A stretch of DNA of 64,000 nt from GCA-001735895 sp964651385 (GTDB taxonomy: Bacteria; Pseudomonadota; Gammaproteobacteria; GCA-001735895). The stretch is from the NCBI GenBank assembly GCA_964651385.1, contig CAZYYM010000005.1, positions 16,235 to 80,234 of the forward strand, given 5' to 3'. Below are positions 44,509 through 53,122 of the stretch, one piece after another (positions within the stretch are counted from its first letter, which is position 1; every line of letters starts with the position of its first letter). A model generated the notes under the pieces. It saw nothing but the letters and a program-made list of their open reading frames with translations. It ran no database searches and was not told where the DNA came from. Both the position numbers and the translations under genes were made by a program.

Positions 44509-45639
44509 ATGCTTATGAACCAGATTTTGGATGCGTCCTTATTCAAAGAATTCGATCAGCCCTTCGGGCTCTCCCACGGATTGCCCGGCTCGGCATATAC
44601 CAGTCCGACATTCAATCAGCTCGAAAATGAGCGAATATTCTCGCGTAGCTGGGTCTTCGTCGGCTTTGCGCACGAACTGCCCAATAGCGGCGACGTGGTG
44701 CCGATTAACATCGCAGGCCTGCCGCTGTTTTTGCTACGTAATGACAATGGCGAAATAGCGGCGTTTCACAATGTGTGTCGACATCGCAACCTGCAGATCA
44801 TCGATAAACCCGCCAATTGTGGGAAAATTATCCGTTGCCCTTACCATAGCTGGAGTTACGACCTCCGTGGCCAGCTAAAGAATGCGCCCTATTTCGGCGG
44901 CGGTGCGAAAGACCTGCCTGCAGGCTTCAATCTCGAGAATAACGGTTTAATGCCGGTTAACATTGCGGTCTGGCACGACTGGATATTCCTCAACCTCGCC
45001 GAAGAACCTCGCGCCTTCGAGCATTTCATCGCGCCGCTAAAAACTGCACTGGGTGACAACGATGTCAGCCAGTATGTCCCCGTTACCACGGTTCAAATGG
45101 GCACAGTAAAGTGCAACTGGAAGTTACTAATGGAAAACTTTATCGAGCCCTATCACGTGCAGTTCGTGCATAAGACCACCACCGAGCAACCACTGCAAGA
45201 TCACTACCCCGTTATCGAAGGCGACTGCCTCGGCAGTGCCGTCGACCTCAGCGAAGAACAGATGGCGGCAGCAAGGTCTGATACCCTCGGAGTCTCGTCG
45301 AAATACCTGACGCTATTCCCTAACTTCGTCATGGGAACCTATCATCCGGACCAGGTCGGTGTTCATCTGAATACACCGATTGATGGGGAAACAACCCTGC
45401 AACGTCGTGTTATTTACCTGCACAAAGATGCCGGTTATAGTGACGAACAGATTCAGGGCCTGCACGACCTGTGGCACAGTGTTCACCTCGAAGACCACGA
45501 AATGTGCCAGCGACTACAGCAGGGCCGCCACTCGCCGCTGGCACAACAGGGCGGTGTGTTATCGCCGCACTGGGAAACCAGCGTACGAAAATTTCAGGAA
45601 CTGGTCGCCAACGCCGTGCGACCGGGCCTAAGTCAATAA
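44509..45639 (+). CDS. Rieske non-heme iron oxygenase, alpha subunit
   Basis: A 376-aa ring-hydroxylating-type oxygenase. The Rieske cluster ligands are C90-x-H92 and C110-x2-H113 (CRHRN, CPYHSW). The mononuclear iron site is seen in ENFIEPYHVQFVH with two histidines and a bridging glutamate, and an acidic residue near SVHLEDHEMC. Members with this Glu bridge include carnitine and betaine demethylases, so N-demethylation or N-C bond cleavage of a quaternary amine is a fair inference. No reductase gene is adjacent. The frame is open upstream to 44263; the ATG at 44509 fits the family. It diverges from the Lrp gene. Confidence 0.88.
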   Translation: MLMNQILDASLFKEFDQPFGLSHGLPGSAYTSPTFNQLENERIFSRSWVFVGFAHELPNSGDVVPINIAGLPLFLLRNDNGEIAAFHNVCRHRNLQIIDKPANCGKIIRCPYHSWSYDLRGQLKNAPYFGGGAKDLPAGFNLENNGLMPVNIAVWHDWIFLNLAEEPRAFEHFIAPLKTALGDNDVSQYVPVTTVQMGTVKCNWKLLMENFIEPYHVQFVHKTTTEQPLQDHYPVIEGDCLGSAVDLSEEQMAAARSDTLGVSSKYLTLFPNFVMGTYHPDQVGVHLNTPIDGETTLQRRVIYLHKDAGYSDEQIQGLHDLWHSVHLEDHEMCQRLQQGRHSPLAQQGGVLSPHWETSVRKFQELVANAVRPGLSQ

Positions 45640-45653
45640 ATTGAGGAAAACCA

Positions 45654-46073
45654 ATGAACGAAGCCGCCAGCAAACCCGATTTTCGCCTCGATCACACAAT
45701 GATCCGTGTTTTAGACCAGGGGAAAACTATCGACTTTTACACCCGTATTCTGGGGATGAAAATTTTGCGCCAGAATGAATATCCTGACGGTCGTTATACC
45801 AATACCTTCGTCGGCTATCAGGGCGAAGACGATGGCACCACCATCGAAATGACCTACAACTGGGATCAGCAAGAACCCTACGACATGGGTAATGCCTGGG
45901 GACATTTCGCGTTGAAGGTATCGGACGTCTACGCAACGGCGGAATATCTCAAATCGGAAGGTGTCGAGTTCGTGCGAGAAGCAGGGCCGATGAATGCAGG
46001 GACGCGTATTATTGCGTTCTTCAAAGATCCGAATGGTTATGTCATCGAATTGAATGAGCCGTTGTCGAATTAG
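45654..46073 (+). CDS. gloA: Glyoxalase I (lactoylglutathione lyase)
   Basis: A 139-aa VOC-fold enzyme that isomerises the glutathione hemithioacetal of methylglyoxal. Metal ligands are apparent as H14 in LDHTMIRV, E in TTIEMTYNW, H in AWGHFALKV and E in YVIELNE. It starts 14 nt after the Rieske stop with a GAGG ribosome-binding site, so it is probably co-transcribed. In this setting it may detoxify an aldehyde made by the pathway. Confidence 0.9.
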   Translation: MNEAASKPDFRLDHTMIRVLDQGKTIDFYTRILGMKILRQNEYPDGRYTNTFVGYQGEDDGTTIEMTYNWDQQEPYDMGNAWGHFALKVSDVYATAEYLKSEGVEFVREAGPMNAGTRIIAFFKDPNGYVIELNEPLSN

Positions 46074-46148
46074 TCTTAGGTCATCGATTTTGAGGTGTAA
46101 ACTGACAGTTCGAAAACACTGATTCTGTCGCGTCAGGTTTGATTATCA

Positions 46149-46613
46149 ATGAATATGAAAATTATACTAACCATTATACCGGGCCTCATGATTATGGCAT
46201 TTGCTGGATTATTTTACCTTGGTCGCATATCGCAGTCTGGTGATGCACGGGGGCTGGTCGAGGCAAAACTAGCAAAGTGCCCAGAAAAACCGAACTGTAT
46301 TTGTACCGAGTTTCCATCTGATATCAGCCATTACATGACGCCGATAGACTTATCGCAAACGGGTCTCAGGGATGTGCGGGTAAAATTAAAAACTGTTGTA
46401 GATAAAACGGGTGGCAGCATACGGGCAGAAGATGACAATTATCTGGTCGCAACATTTACATCGTCGATATTCGGCTTTGTCGATGATTTAGAATTCAGGA
46501 TAGATGCCGATCAAAAGCTGATCCAGCTGCGCTCGGCGTCGAGAGTCGGTTATAGCGATCGGGGAGTCAACAGGAAAAGAGTGGCACAAATTAAAATGTT
46601 ATTCAATCAATAG
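46149..46613 (+). CDS. DUF1499-family exported protein
   Basis: A 154-aa protein with an N-terminal hydrophobic anchor (about residues 4-24). The body has the DUF1499 phrases KCPEKPNCICTEF, VVDKTGGSIRAEDDNYLVATF, FGFVDDLEFRID and LRSASRVGYSDRGVNRKRV. The family has no known activity. It sits on the same strand as gloA after a 75-nt gap and converges with the second Lrp gene. Confidence 0.85.
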   Translation: MNMKIILTIIPGLMIMAFAGLFYLGRISQSGDARGLVEAKLAKCPEKPNCICTEFPSDISHYMTPIDLSQTGLRDVRVKLKTVVDKTGGSIRAEDDNYLVATFTSSIFGFVDDLEFRIDADQKLIQLRSASRVGYSDRGVNRKRVAQIKMLFNQ

Positions 46614-46620
46614 CGTTCGA

Positions 46621-47085
46621 TCAAACGTAGTCCAGTGGCAGTACTGTGGTATTTTTCAACTCTTCCATCGCGAAGTGGGAACTGATTTCGAATATGTCTA
46701 CCCTGCTGATCAGTTTCTTGTAAACTGCGTCGAAAGCACCAATCGTAGGTGCTACTATTTTTAACAGGTAATCTACCTCACCACTCATTCGATAATATTC
46801 GATTATTTCTGGAATGTTGTCGATTACCGAGGTGAATTGCTTCAGCCATTGGGTGTTGTGCTGGTTAGTGCGTATATTCATGAACACAATCACCTGTAAA
46901 TTTAGACGCTTGCGGTCGAGAAGCGCCACTCGGGATCGAATGATGCCTGATTCCTGCATTCTTTGAATTCGACGCCAACAGGGGTTTTTGCTCAAACCTA
47001 CCTGGTCAGCGAGATTAACCAGCGATTGATCTGAGTTTCTCTGGAGATGCTCGAGAATATGTCTGTCAATTTTATCTAGCTTCAT
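46621..47085 (-). CDS. Lrp/AsnC-family regulator (second copy)
   Basis: A 154-aa leucine-responsive-type regulator. The helix-turn-helix is near residues 20-50 (NLADQVGLSKNPCWRRIQRM) and the RAM domain follows (RKRLNLQVIVFMNIR, YYRMSGEVDYLLKIVAP). It diverges from the DUF6356 gene over a 123-nt AT-rich region containing a CATAAT/ATTATG inverted repeat. It is clearly different in sequence from the Lrp protein at 43828. Confidence 0.92.
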   Translation of the reverse strand: MKLDKIDRHILEHLQRNSDQSLVNLADQVGLSKNPCWRRIQRMQESGIIRSRVALLDRKRLNLQVIVFMNIRTNQHNTQWLKQFTSVIDNIPEIIEYYRMSGEVDYLLKIVAPTIGAFDAVYKKLISRVDIFEISSHFAMEELKNTTVLPLDYV

Positions 47086-47131
47086 TTTCCCATAATATCG
47101 GAATTAATTGGGATAAAATACTAATTTTTAT

Positions 47132-47150
47132 CATAATAAATCAAATTATG
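47132..47150. promoter_or_regulatory. Likely Lrp operator between divergent genes
   Basis: CATAAT (47132-47137) and ATTATG (47145-47150) form a perfect inverted repeat with a 7-nt spacer, extended by TATC and GATA on the outside with a small offset. An AT-rich 15-20 bp imperfect palindrome next to an Lrp gene is the expected autoregulatory site. Confidence 0.45.
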
Positions 47151-47208
47151 GGATAAATTTGCAGGAAAATCTTGTTAAGCTGTGCTCATTGATTCAGGAG
47201 ATATTGAT

Positions 47209-47454
47209 ATGAAAAACTTATTTACCTATCACCCCGCTTCGGTTGGTGAAAATTACTTGCAACATCTGAAAACAGCCCTTGGTTTTAGTGTGGATTTGCT
47301 ATTGGCCGCTCTAGTTTGCCTCGTACATGCCTTGATGCCATTCCTATTCGTTAAAACCGGCAGCATGAAAATAGATGCGCTTTATCAGAGAATGGTGACC
47401 CATCGCGATCAGCGTACTGGTCTCGCGACCGATGGCCAAACCAGTCGTGGATAA
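47209..47454 (+). CDS. DUF6356-family small membrane protein
   Basis: An 81-aa protein beginning MKNLFTYHPASVGENYLQHL. The ATG at 47209 has a good AGGAG ribosome-binding site and is preferred to the ATG at 47182. One hydrophobic helix (about residues 24-45) ends in HALMPFLFVKTGS, the family signature. Function is unknown. It is next to the second Lrp regulator. Confidence 0.8.
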   Translation: MKNLFTYHPASVGENYLQHLKTALGFSVDLLLAALVCLVHALMPFLFVKTGSMKIDALYQRMVTHRDQRTGLATDGQTSRG

Positions 47455-47711
47455 TGGGGCTTGAAGTTACCTTCGAGAATCCCAGGGAGCTATTATTCCG
47501 GCATTCCCGTCAAATGTTACTGCAGCCGGGCAGTTGGTGCATGCGAAAATCCCCAGCCAATTTATTCAATTGCCTGGGGGGTTGGTTGGTATAACCGGTT
47601 ATATTTTTTGATTCATTTAGACCCACCAGCTTTACAATACGGGCTACCCTGGCACCGAGCTCACGCTGCTATCGCTTTTTCTGATATGAAGGAAATAGTG
47701 GAGTAAATGCA

Positions 47712-48221
47712 TTGCGCACTACACAGCCCGTAATAACAGAAAACAAAACCATTCTGGTCACTGGTTCTTCAACCGGCATTGGCAAGTGCGTTGCCCATGG
47801 GTTACACCAACGCGGCTACCGAGTCTTCGCGAGTGTCCGCAATGCGGATGATATAGCCGCTAATACAAAGGCAGGGATGGACAGTCTATTGCTCGACTAC
47901 AATGATTCGGCAAGCATCAAGATGGCGGTCGAAAGTCGATTTCGTGAAAATGCTTATCGTGCATTTCAGCAGCACATAGTGGTTGATAACAGCATTCATC
48001 GTCAACGCTATCAAAAAATGATCCAGCGATTTAAAGCCAGCGGGAAGGCACAGCCGTTTACGTTGCCACCGCAAGCCGTACTCAAGTGTGTGGTACACGC
48101 GCTGGAGAGTAAACGACCAAAGATACGCTACCCAGTCACTTTCCCGACTTACCTGTTTGGCTTGTTAAAGCGTGTTATGAGTGATCGGATGCTGGACAGG
48201 GTTCTGAGGAGGGTTGGCTAA
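47712..48221 (+). pseudogene. Short-chain dehydrogenase with its catalytic core deleted
   Basis: The frame (TTG start after a GGAG site) encodes an SDR N-terminus (KTILVTGSSTGIGKCVAHGL, GYRVFASVRN) up to residue about 78 (SIKMAVESR). It then jumps in frame to the C-terminal part of the family (FRENAYRAFQQH, then KCVVHALESKRPKIRYPVTF). A full member of this YciK/DUF-SDR type is about 275 aa, so about 105 residues are missing, including the NNAG motif and the Ser-Tyr-Lys active site. The product of 169 aa cannot be a dehydrogenase, so I call it a pseudogene. It could also be an assembly or isolate-specific deletion. Confidence 0.75.
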
Positions 48222-48468
48222 CAAATTGAAAATTTACTTTGCAAATACAGGGAATTGCTTACATTTACAGGGCTGAATCTGTCTATAGATGGGCAAACCG
48301 GGCCAGATAGGTAACCGCTATGATCCTTCAGGCAACAAATAGTTGTCTCGCCTAAATGATTCTATTTGTTTTGCAGATGCCAAAATCGTTTGTGCTTACC
48401 TTCCATATTCTACAAACGGAGGAGCCAAAAAATAACTCCTCTGCAATATTCAGGCAGCCTTTATACCC

Positions 48469-51033
48469 TCAGGACCGCGGCAATTTATTCTCTGGATCAA
48501 ATAATGGCTTATAACCAACCGACTCGACCTTCATCGTAAATTGCTCGCCGAGATATTCGGTAACCATTTCGCGTCCTTCCTGACAATACTCGTAGGGTAG
48601 ATAGCCCAGCCCGATATTTTTAGCAATGCTCGGGCCGTAGGCGATGCTGCTTAAATACGAACGACGGCCTTTTGAATCAACCGGTACCTCGCCGGTTTCC
48701 GGGTCCATCAATGGGCACTGGCCGACCGGGAAACGTGCAATACCGTTGGAATCAATATTGTCTGTCATCGACAGTGTGCACAGATAGGCTGCCTGATGTT
48801 CGAGTTCACGCTGCTCGAGGTAAGGCGCTTTACCGTGGAAATCCGCTTGCTTGACCACCGGGCGTGCGAGACCGGCTTCGTAAAGGTTGTACTCGGTCAA
48901 CAGGTCGGCATTTTGCAGACGCAGGCTTTTTTCCATGCGTCGGCTGTTGGCGTAAGTTTCGATGCCGACTGGTGTCGCACCCTGTGCGTAGACCAGATCC
49001 CATAGTGACATGCCGTAACTGAATGGCACATGTAGTTCCCAGCCCTGTTCGCCGACGTAAGAAATGCGGAAAGCTTCGACCGGGATGCCCTTGAGCGTGA
49101 GGTTTCGGGTTGCAGCAAACGGGAAGTTTGCGTCCTCCCACGCGGCAGAGTCGTCAGCAATTGCCTGTATGGTCTTGCGCGCATTCGGTCCCCAGACGCC
49201 AAGGCAGGCCATGTGATCGGAACGGTCATCGATATAGACGTTCCAGCCGTTGTCTTCGGCCATGCGCTTGAGCCAGATAAAATCACGGTTGCCTGCATCG
49301 GCACCATCGATGACGCGGAAGCGGTCCTTGGCGTGACGAATCACCGTGAGGTCTGCGCGTACGCCGCCACGCTTGTCGAGAAAGTGCGTGTAGACGCCTT
49401 TGCCAATCGGTGTGTCTCCACCGACCCTGGCAACACAAGTATATTCCATCAGCGCTTCGGCGTCGGGGCCTAATACATCATAGACGGCGAAATGCGAAAG
49501 GTTGATCATGCCGACGTTTTCAGACATTGCCAATTGCTCGGCGTTGGATACACGCCAGAAATGTCGGTTGTCCCACTCGTGCTCGCGTAGCGGCGCCTTG
49601 TCACCGTATTTTTCCAGTAGGTGTTCGTTGGAGGCGTAGCCGTGCGCGCGTTCCCAGCCCGATAGTTCCATGAAATATCCGCCTAATTCCTGCTCTCGCG
49701 CCCAGAATGGGCTGCGGCGCAAGTTACGCCCTTTGCTATAAGGCTCGCGGTTATGCACGGCCGGGTTGTAAATCTTGAATGCTGATTCGTAGCAGCGATC
49801 GTATATATACGTTGGTGTTTTCTGAATCGGGTAGTGGCGCGCGGTGTCGATACCGAAGAAATCCATCTCGGCGACGCCGTCAGTCATCCAGTCTACCAGT
49901 ACCTTGGCAATGCCCGGTGCGTCTTTGACCCATATTGCGATTGCGTACCAGAGGCCACGGGTTAGCGTCGATTCGCCGACTGATGGACCGCCATCGGTGG
50001 TTACCTGCAGCAGGCCGTTAAACGAATGTTTCTCGTTATAACCGAGTTCACCAAGAATCGGAGTCAGTTCCATGGCACGCTCCAGCGGTTCCATGATCTG
50101 TTCGAGTTCGAGATCGCGCTGTGACGGCGACCAATGGGTTTCGCCCGCTTCGGGAAGATTGCGCGGGTGTAGCAGGCGCGGTTCTTTTTCTTCGTAATAA
50201 CCCCACTCTATTTGACCGCCTTCCGGAGTTTTCGGGTCGCCGGTATCGCGCATATAAGCCGAATTGCCCTGATCCCGCAGCAGTGGATAGCCGATATCCT
50301 TGCCAGTACCCTCGAATTCTGTATAGGGGGCGAAGAATGTGAGTGGATGATCGACTGGCATGACTGGAAGGTCCTCGCCGGCCATCTCAGCGATGGTGCG
50401 CCCCCACAATCCCGTGCAGACGATGACGTAATTGGCAGCGATATAGCCGCGGCTGGTTTCGACACCGACGATACGGCCCTCCTGAATGTCGAGGCCGGTT
50501 GCTGCGGTATTGGCAAAAGACTGTGCTTTGCCGGTTTTAACCGCGTTTTCAACCAGAATGCCGGCGACTGTTTGCGAGCGGGGTTTTACCAGTCCCGCAT
50601 CCGGATCCCACATTGCGCCCTGGATCATGTCTTCTTCCAGTAAGGGAAACTTTTCCTTGGCTTGTGCAGCGCTAATCATTTCCACATTGGTGCCAAAGGC
50701 TTTTCCCGAAGCGACCTTGCGCTTGAGTTCCATCATGCGGTCCTCGTCGTCCTTACGCGCCACTTCGAGCCCGCCAACTCGGTCGTAGTGGCCCATCTTG
50801 TCGAAGAATTTGATGCTGTAACCAGTTGTGTAGCAGACGAACTTGCTGTGATCGGTGGCGTAGCAGAAATCGGAGGCGTGCGAAGTGGATCCGACATCGG
50901 TCGGAACTGACGCTTTATCGATACCGACAATATCGTCCCAGCCACGTTCGACCAGGTGATGCATCACCGAGGAGCCGACGATACCACCGAGGCCTATAAT
51001 AACGACGTTGGATTGCTTTGGAAATTGTGCCAT
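48469..51033 (-). CDS. Dimethylglycine/sarcosine dehydrogenase-like flavoprotein with folate domain
   Basis: An 854-aa protein. The N-terminal half is a DAO-type FAD oxidase domain (VVIIGLGGIVGSSVMHHL), and the C-terminal half is a GcvT-like tetrahydrofolate domain (about residues 440-854; GVRADLTVIRH, VGEQGWELHVPF, VGIETYANSRRMEKSLRLQN). The usual STWHAAGL with its flavin-linked histidine reads STSHASDFCY, so covalent flavin is possible. The protein should demethylate an N-methyl amine and pass the carbon to folate. It diverges from etfBA, the likely electron acceptor. The ATG at 51033 has a GGGAG site; one at 51048 contains it. Confidence 0.88.
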   Translation of the reverse strand: MAQFPKQSNVVIIGLGGIVGSSVMHHLVERGWDDIVGIDKASVPTDVGSTSHASDFCYATDHSKFVCYTTGYSIKFFDKMGHYDRVGGLEVARKDDEDRMMELKRKVASGKAFGTNVEMISAAQAKEKFPLLEEDMIQGAMWDPDAGLVKPRSQTVAGILVENAVKTGKAQSFANTAATGLDIQEGRIVGVETSRGYIAANYVIVCTGLWGRTIAEMAGEDLPVMPVDHPLTFFAPYTEFEGTGKDIGYPLLRDQGNSAYMRDTGDPKTPEGGQIEWGYYEEKEPRLLHPRNLPEAGETHWSPSQRDLELEQIMEPLERAMELTPILGELGYNEKHSFNGLLQVTTDGGPSVGESTLTRGLWYAIAIWVKDAPGIAKVLVDWMTDGVAEMDFFGIDTARHYPIQKTPTYIYDRCYESAFKIYNPAVHNREPYSKGRNLRRSPFWAREQELGGYFMELSGWERAHGYASNEHLLEKYGDKAPLREHEWDNRHFWRVSNAEQLAMSENVGMINLSHFAVYDVLGPDAEALMEYTCVARVGGDTPIGKGVYTHFLDKRGGVRADLTVIRHAKDRFRVIDGADAGNRDFIWLKRMAEDNGWNVYIDDRSDHMACLGVWGPNARKTIQAIADDSAAWEDANFPFAATRNLTLKGIPVEAFRISYVGEQGWELHVPFSYGMSLWDLVYAQGATPVGIETYANSRRMEKSLRLQNADLLTEYNLYEAGLARPVVKQADFHGKAPYLEQRELEHQAAYLCTLSMTDNIDSNGIARFPVGQCPLMDPETGEVPVDSKGRRSYLSSIAYGPSIAKNIGLGYLPYEYCQEGREMVTEYLGEQFTMKVESVGYKPLFDPENKLPRS

Positions 51034-51351
51034 GGTTTTTTCTCCCAATGACCGCCGGTCTCGGCCGACGCGGCTGTATAGGTGTCGAAATTTTGTGAAA
51101 AGGCAGTATAAACACCCCGTTTTAACTTCTCCAATAGATTTAGATCATGAAGTCGCGACATCGTTTAATTGTGTCGCATCTGATCAATTGCAAATGCTTG
51201 ATTCCACATGAAATGTCGATAAAATACTCGGCCTCCTTTATATCAGTACGGGATTTTCGGGACCGGGTCGGATTATCGTTTATCCGGTATTTTGAATAGC
51301 TATAGCGATCTGGATTTTCAGCTGAGATTGCTACTACGAGACATTGCGAGC
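51034..51351. promoter_or_regulatory. Divergent promoter region with inverted repeat (51155-51177)
   Basis: The 318 nt between the dehydrogenase and etfB hold no gene. GCGACA (51155-51160) and TGTCGC (51172-51177) form a 6-bp inverted repeat with an 11-nt spacer, and GTCGCGAC (51152-51159) is itself a palindrome. These are candidate operators for a regulator of both transcripts. The regulator is not identified. A frame reading into etfB from 51292 precedes the family start. Confidence 0.4.
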
Positions 51352-52101
51352 ATGAAAATACTAGTTTGTGTGAAGCGCGTCCTCGACCCCCAGGTCAAGG
51401 CGCGTGTTAAAGCGGATGGGTCTGGAGTCGACCTGGCAAATGCCAAGATGACCATGAACCCGTTTGATGAAAACGCGCTTGAAGAAGCCCTGCGTCTGCG
51501 TGAAGCCGGTACGGGTGATGAAATTGTTGTGGTTTCGATCGGTGCAGGTAAGACCGAAGAGACATTACGACATGGACTTGCCATGGGTGCAGATCGTGCG
51601 ATTAACGTGGTTACCGAGCAAGCGCTCGAGCCATTAGCGATTGCCAAGGTGTTGAAGGCTATCGTTGATCAGGAGCAGCCTGGTCTGGTACTTGCTGGCA
51701 AACAGGCGATTGACGATGACTCGAACCAAACCGCGCAAATGCTTTCAGCATTACTCGGCTGGTCTCAGAGTACATTTATTTCTGATCTAAAAATCGACGG
51801 TGATACTGCGACCACCATTCGCGAAGTTGACGCCGGCCTAGAAACAATTACCGTAAAAATGCCGACGGTAATCAGCGTCGATTTACGTTTGAACGAACCG
51901 CGTTACGTAAAGTTACCCGACGTAATGAAAGCCAAACGCAAGCCAATGGATAAGATCGATCTTGATAGTCTCGGTCTCGATACTGCCAATCGTATGACAA
52001 CAATTCTGGTTGAAGAGCCGGAAGGTCGGGTTGCCGGCGTTATTGTTGAAAGCGTCAGCGAACTGGTCGATAAACTGCGTAACGAAGCGAAGGTAATTTA
52101 G
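51352..52101 (+). CDS. etfB: Electron transfer flavoprotein beta subunit
   Basis: ETF carries electrons from dehydrogenases to ETF-quinone oxidoreductase. The start at 51352 (MKILVCVKRVLDPQVKARV) gives 249 aa, the usual size, while an open frame reaches 51292. The AMP site and signature region are seen in VLAGKQAIDDDSNQTAQ and MPTVISVDLRLNEPRYVKLP. etfA follows with a 2-nt gap. Position next to the dehydrogenase-like flavoprotein suggests a dedicated acceptor. Confidence 0.96.
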   Translation: MKILVCVKRVLDPQVKARVKADGSGVDLANAKMTMNPFDENALEEALRLREAGTGDEIVVVSIGAGKTEETLRHGLAMGADRAINVVTEQALEPLAIAKVLKAIVDQEQPGLVLAGKQAIDDDSNQTAQMLSALLGWSQSTFISDLKIDGDTATTIREVDAGLETITVKMPTVISVDLRLNEPRYVKLPDVMKAKRKPMDKIDLDSLGLDTANRMTTILVEEPEGRVAGVIVESVSELVDKLRNEAKVI

Positions 52102-52103
52102 TC

Positions 52104-53033
52104 ATGAGTAATTTAGTCATAGTCGAACACGACAATAAAGAAGTCGCCGCTGCTACCCTACACGCTGTCACGGCGGCTCAACAGATTGGCGGAGATATTG
52201 ATTTGCTCGTAGCCGGTGAAAATTGTGGAGCCGTTGCTGACGCCGCTGCAAGGATTGCCGGAGTATCTAAAGTCAGCGTAGCGGACGATGCCAAATTCGG
52301 TCATCACATGGCTGAAAATCTGGCATTGTTGATCGTCGAAGTTGCCGGTGATTACAGTCACGTACTGGCTTCGGCTACTACATTCGGCAAAAACGTCATG
52401 CCGCGCGCATCAGCGTTGCTGGATAAGGCACAGATTTCTGAAATCGTCGAAATTAAATCGCCCGATACTTTTGTCCGCCCGATTTATGCAGGGAACGCAC
52501 TAGCCACCGTTCAGTCTTCGGATTCGATCAAAATGATTACCGTTCGCACCATCAAGTTCGAAGCAGCAGCTGCTGAAGGTGGTTCAGCCAGCATCGAAGC
52601 AATGGGCGGTGGGGCTGACAGCGGATTGTCTAGTTGGATATCAGAAGCCGGTTCCAACACCGACCAGGTTGATCTGACTTCGGCCAAAATCGTTGTGTCC
52701 GGTGGTCGTGGTATGCAAAACGGTGATAACTTTGCCATGCTGCATTCTGTGGCGTCCAAACTGGGTGCAGCAGTCGGTGCCTCACGAGCTGCGGTTGATT
52801 CGGGATTTGTGCCGAACGATTTTCAGGTCGGTCAAACCGGTAAGGTTATCGCGCCTGATTTGTACATCGCGGTCGGTATTTCCGGTGCGATCCAGCATCT
52901 GGCCGGAATGAAAGAATCGAAAGTGATTGTTGCGATCAATAACGACAGCGAAGCACCGATTTTTCAGGTCGCCGATTACGGCCTGGTTGCCGACTTGTTT
53001 GAAGCGGTTCCGGAATTAGACGCTGCGCTTTGA
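52104..53033 (+). CDS. etfA: Electron transfer flavoprotein alpha subunit
   Basis: The 309-aa FAD-binding subunit. The C-terminal flavin motifs are IVVSGGRGMQNGDNF, SRAAVDSGFVPNDFQVGQT, APDLYIAVGISGAIQHLAGM and VIVAINNDSEAPIFQVADY. The N-terminal half is typical (LVIVEHDNKEV). It completes the etfBA pair; a 10-bp inverted repeat lies just after the stop. Confidence 0.97.
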   Translation: MSNLVIVEHDNKEVAAATLHAVTAAQQIGGDIDLLVAGENCGAVADAAARIAGVSKVSVADDAKFGHHMAENLALLIVEVAGDYSHVLASATTFGKNVMPRASALLDKAQISEIVEIKSPDTFVRPIYAGNALATVQSSDSIKMITVRTIKFEAAAAEGGSASIEAMGGGADSGLSSWISEAGSNTDQVDLTSAKIVVSGGRGMQNGDNFAMLHSVASKLGAAVGASRAAVDSGFVPNDFQVGQTGKVIAPDLYIAVGISGAIQHLAGMKESKVIVAINNDSEAPIFQVADYGLVADLFEAVPELDAAL

Positions 53034-53039
53034 TCCAAA

Positions 53040-53109
53040 GGGCGCAATGACCGACAGGGATGGTGGGGATAGGTTAGGATTACAGGAATAAACAATGCAC
53101 ATTGCGCCC
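53040..53109. repeat. Long inverted repeat between etfA and the cyclase
   Basis: GGGCGCAATG (53040-53049) and CATTGCGCCC (53100-53109) are perfect 10-bp arms around a 50-nt purine-rich loop, between convergent genes. There is no T-tract. It may be a bidirectional terminator or a small inserted palindrome. Confidence 0.55.
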
Positions 53110-53122
53110 CGATACAAATGGC

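Noticed and set aside
47461..47706. 81-aa plus-strand frame between DUF6356 and the SDR remnant
   Set aside because: Composition is unlike a soluble or membrane protein and no ribosome-binding site is seen; it may be decayed DNA.
48419..48441. GAGGAG/CTCCTC hairpin downstream of the dehydrogenase gene
   Set aside because: No T-run follows the stem on the minus strand, so it is not called a terminator.
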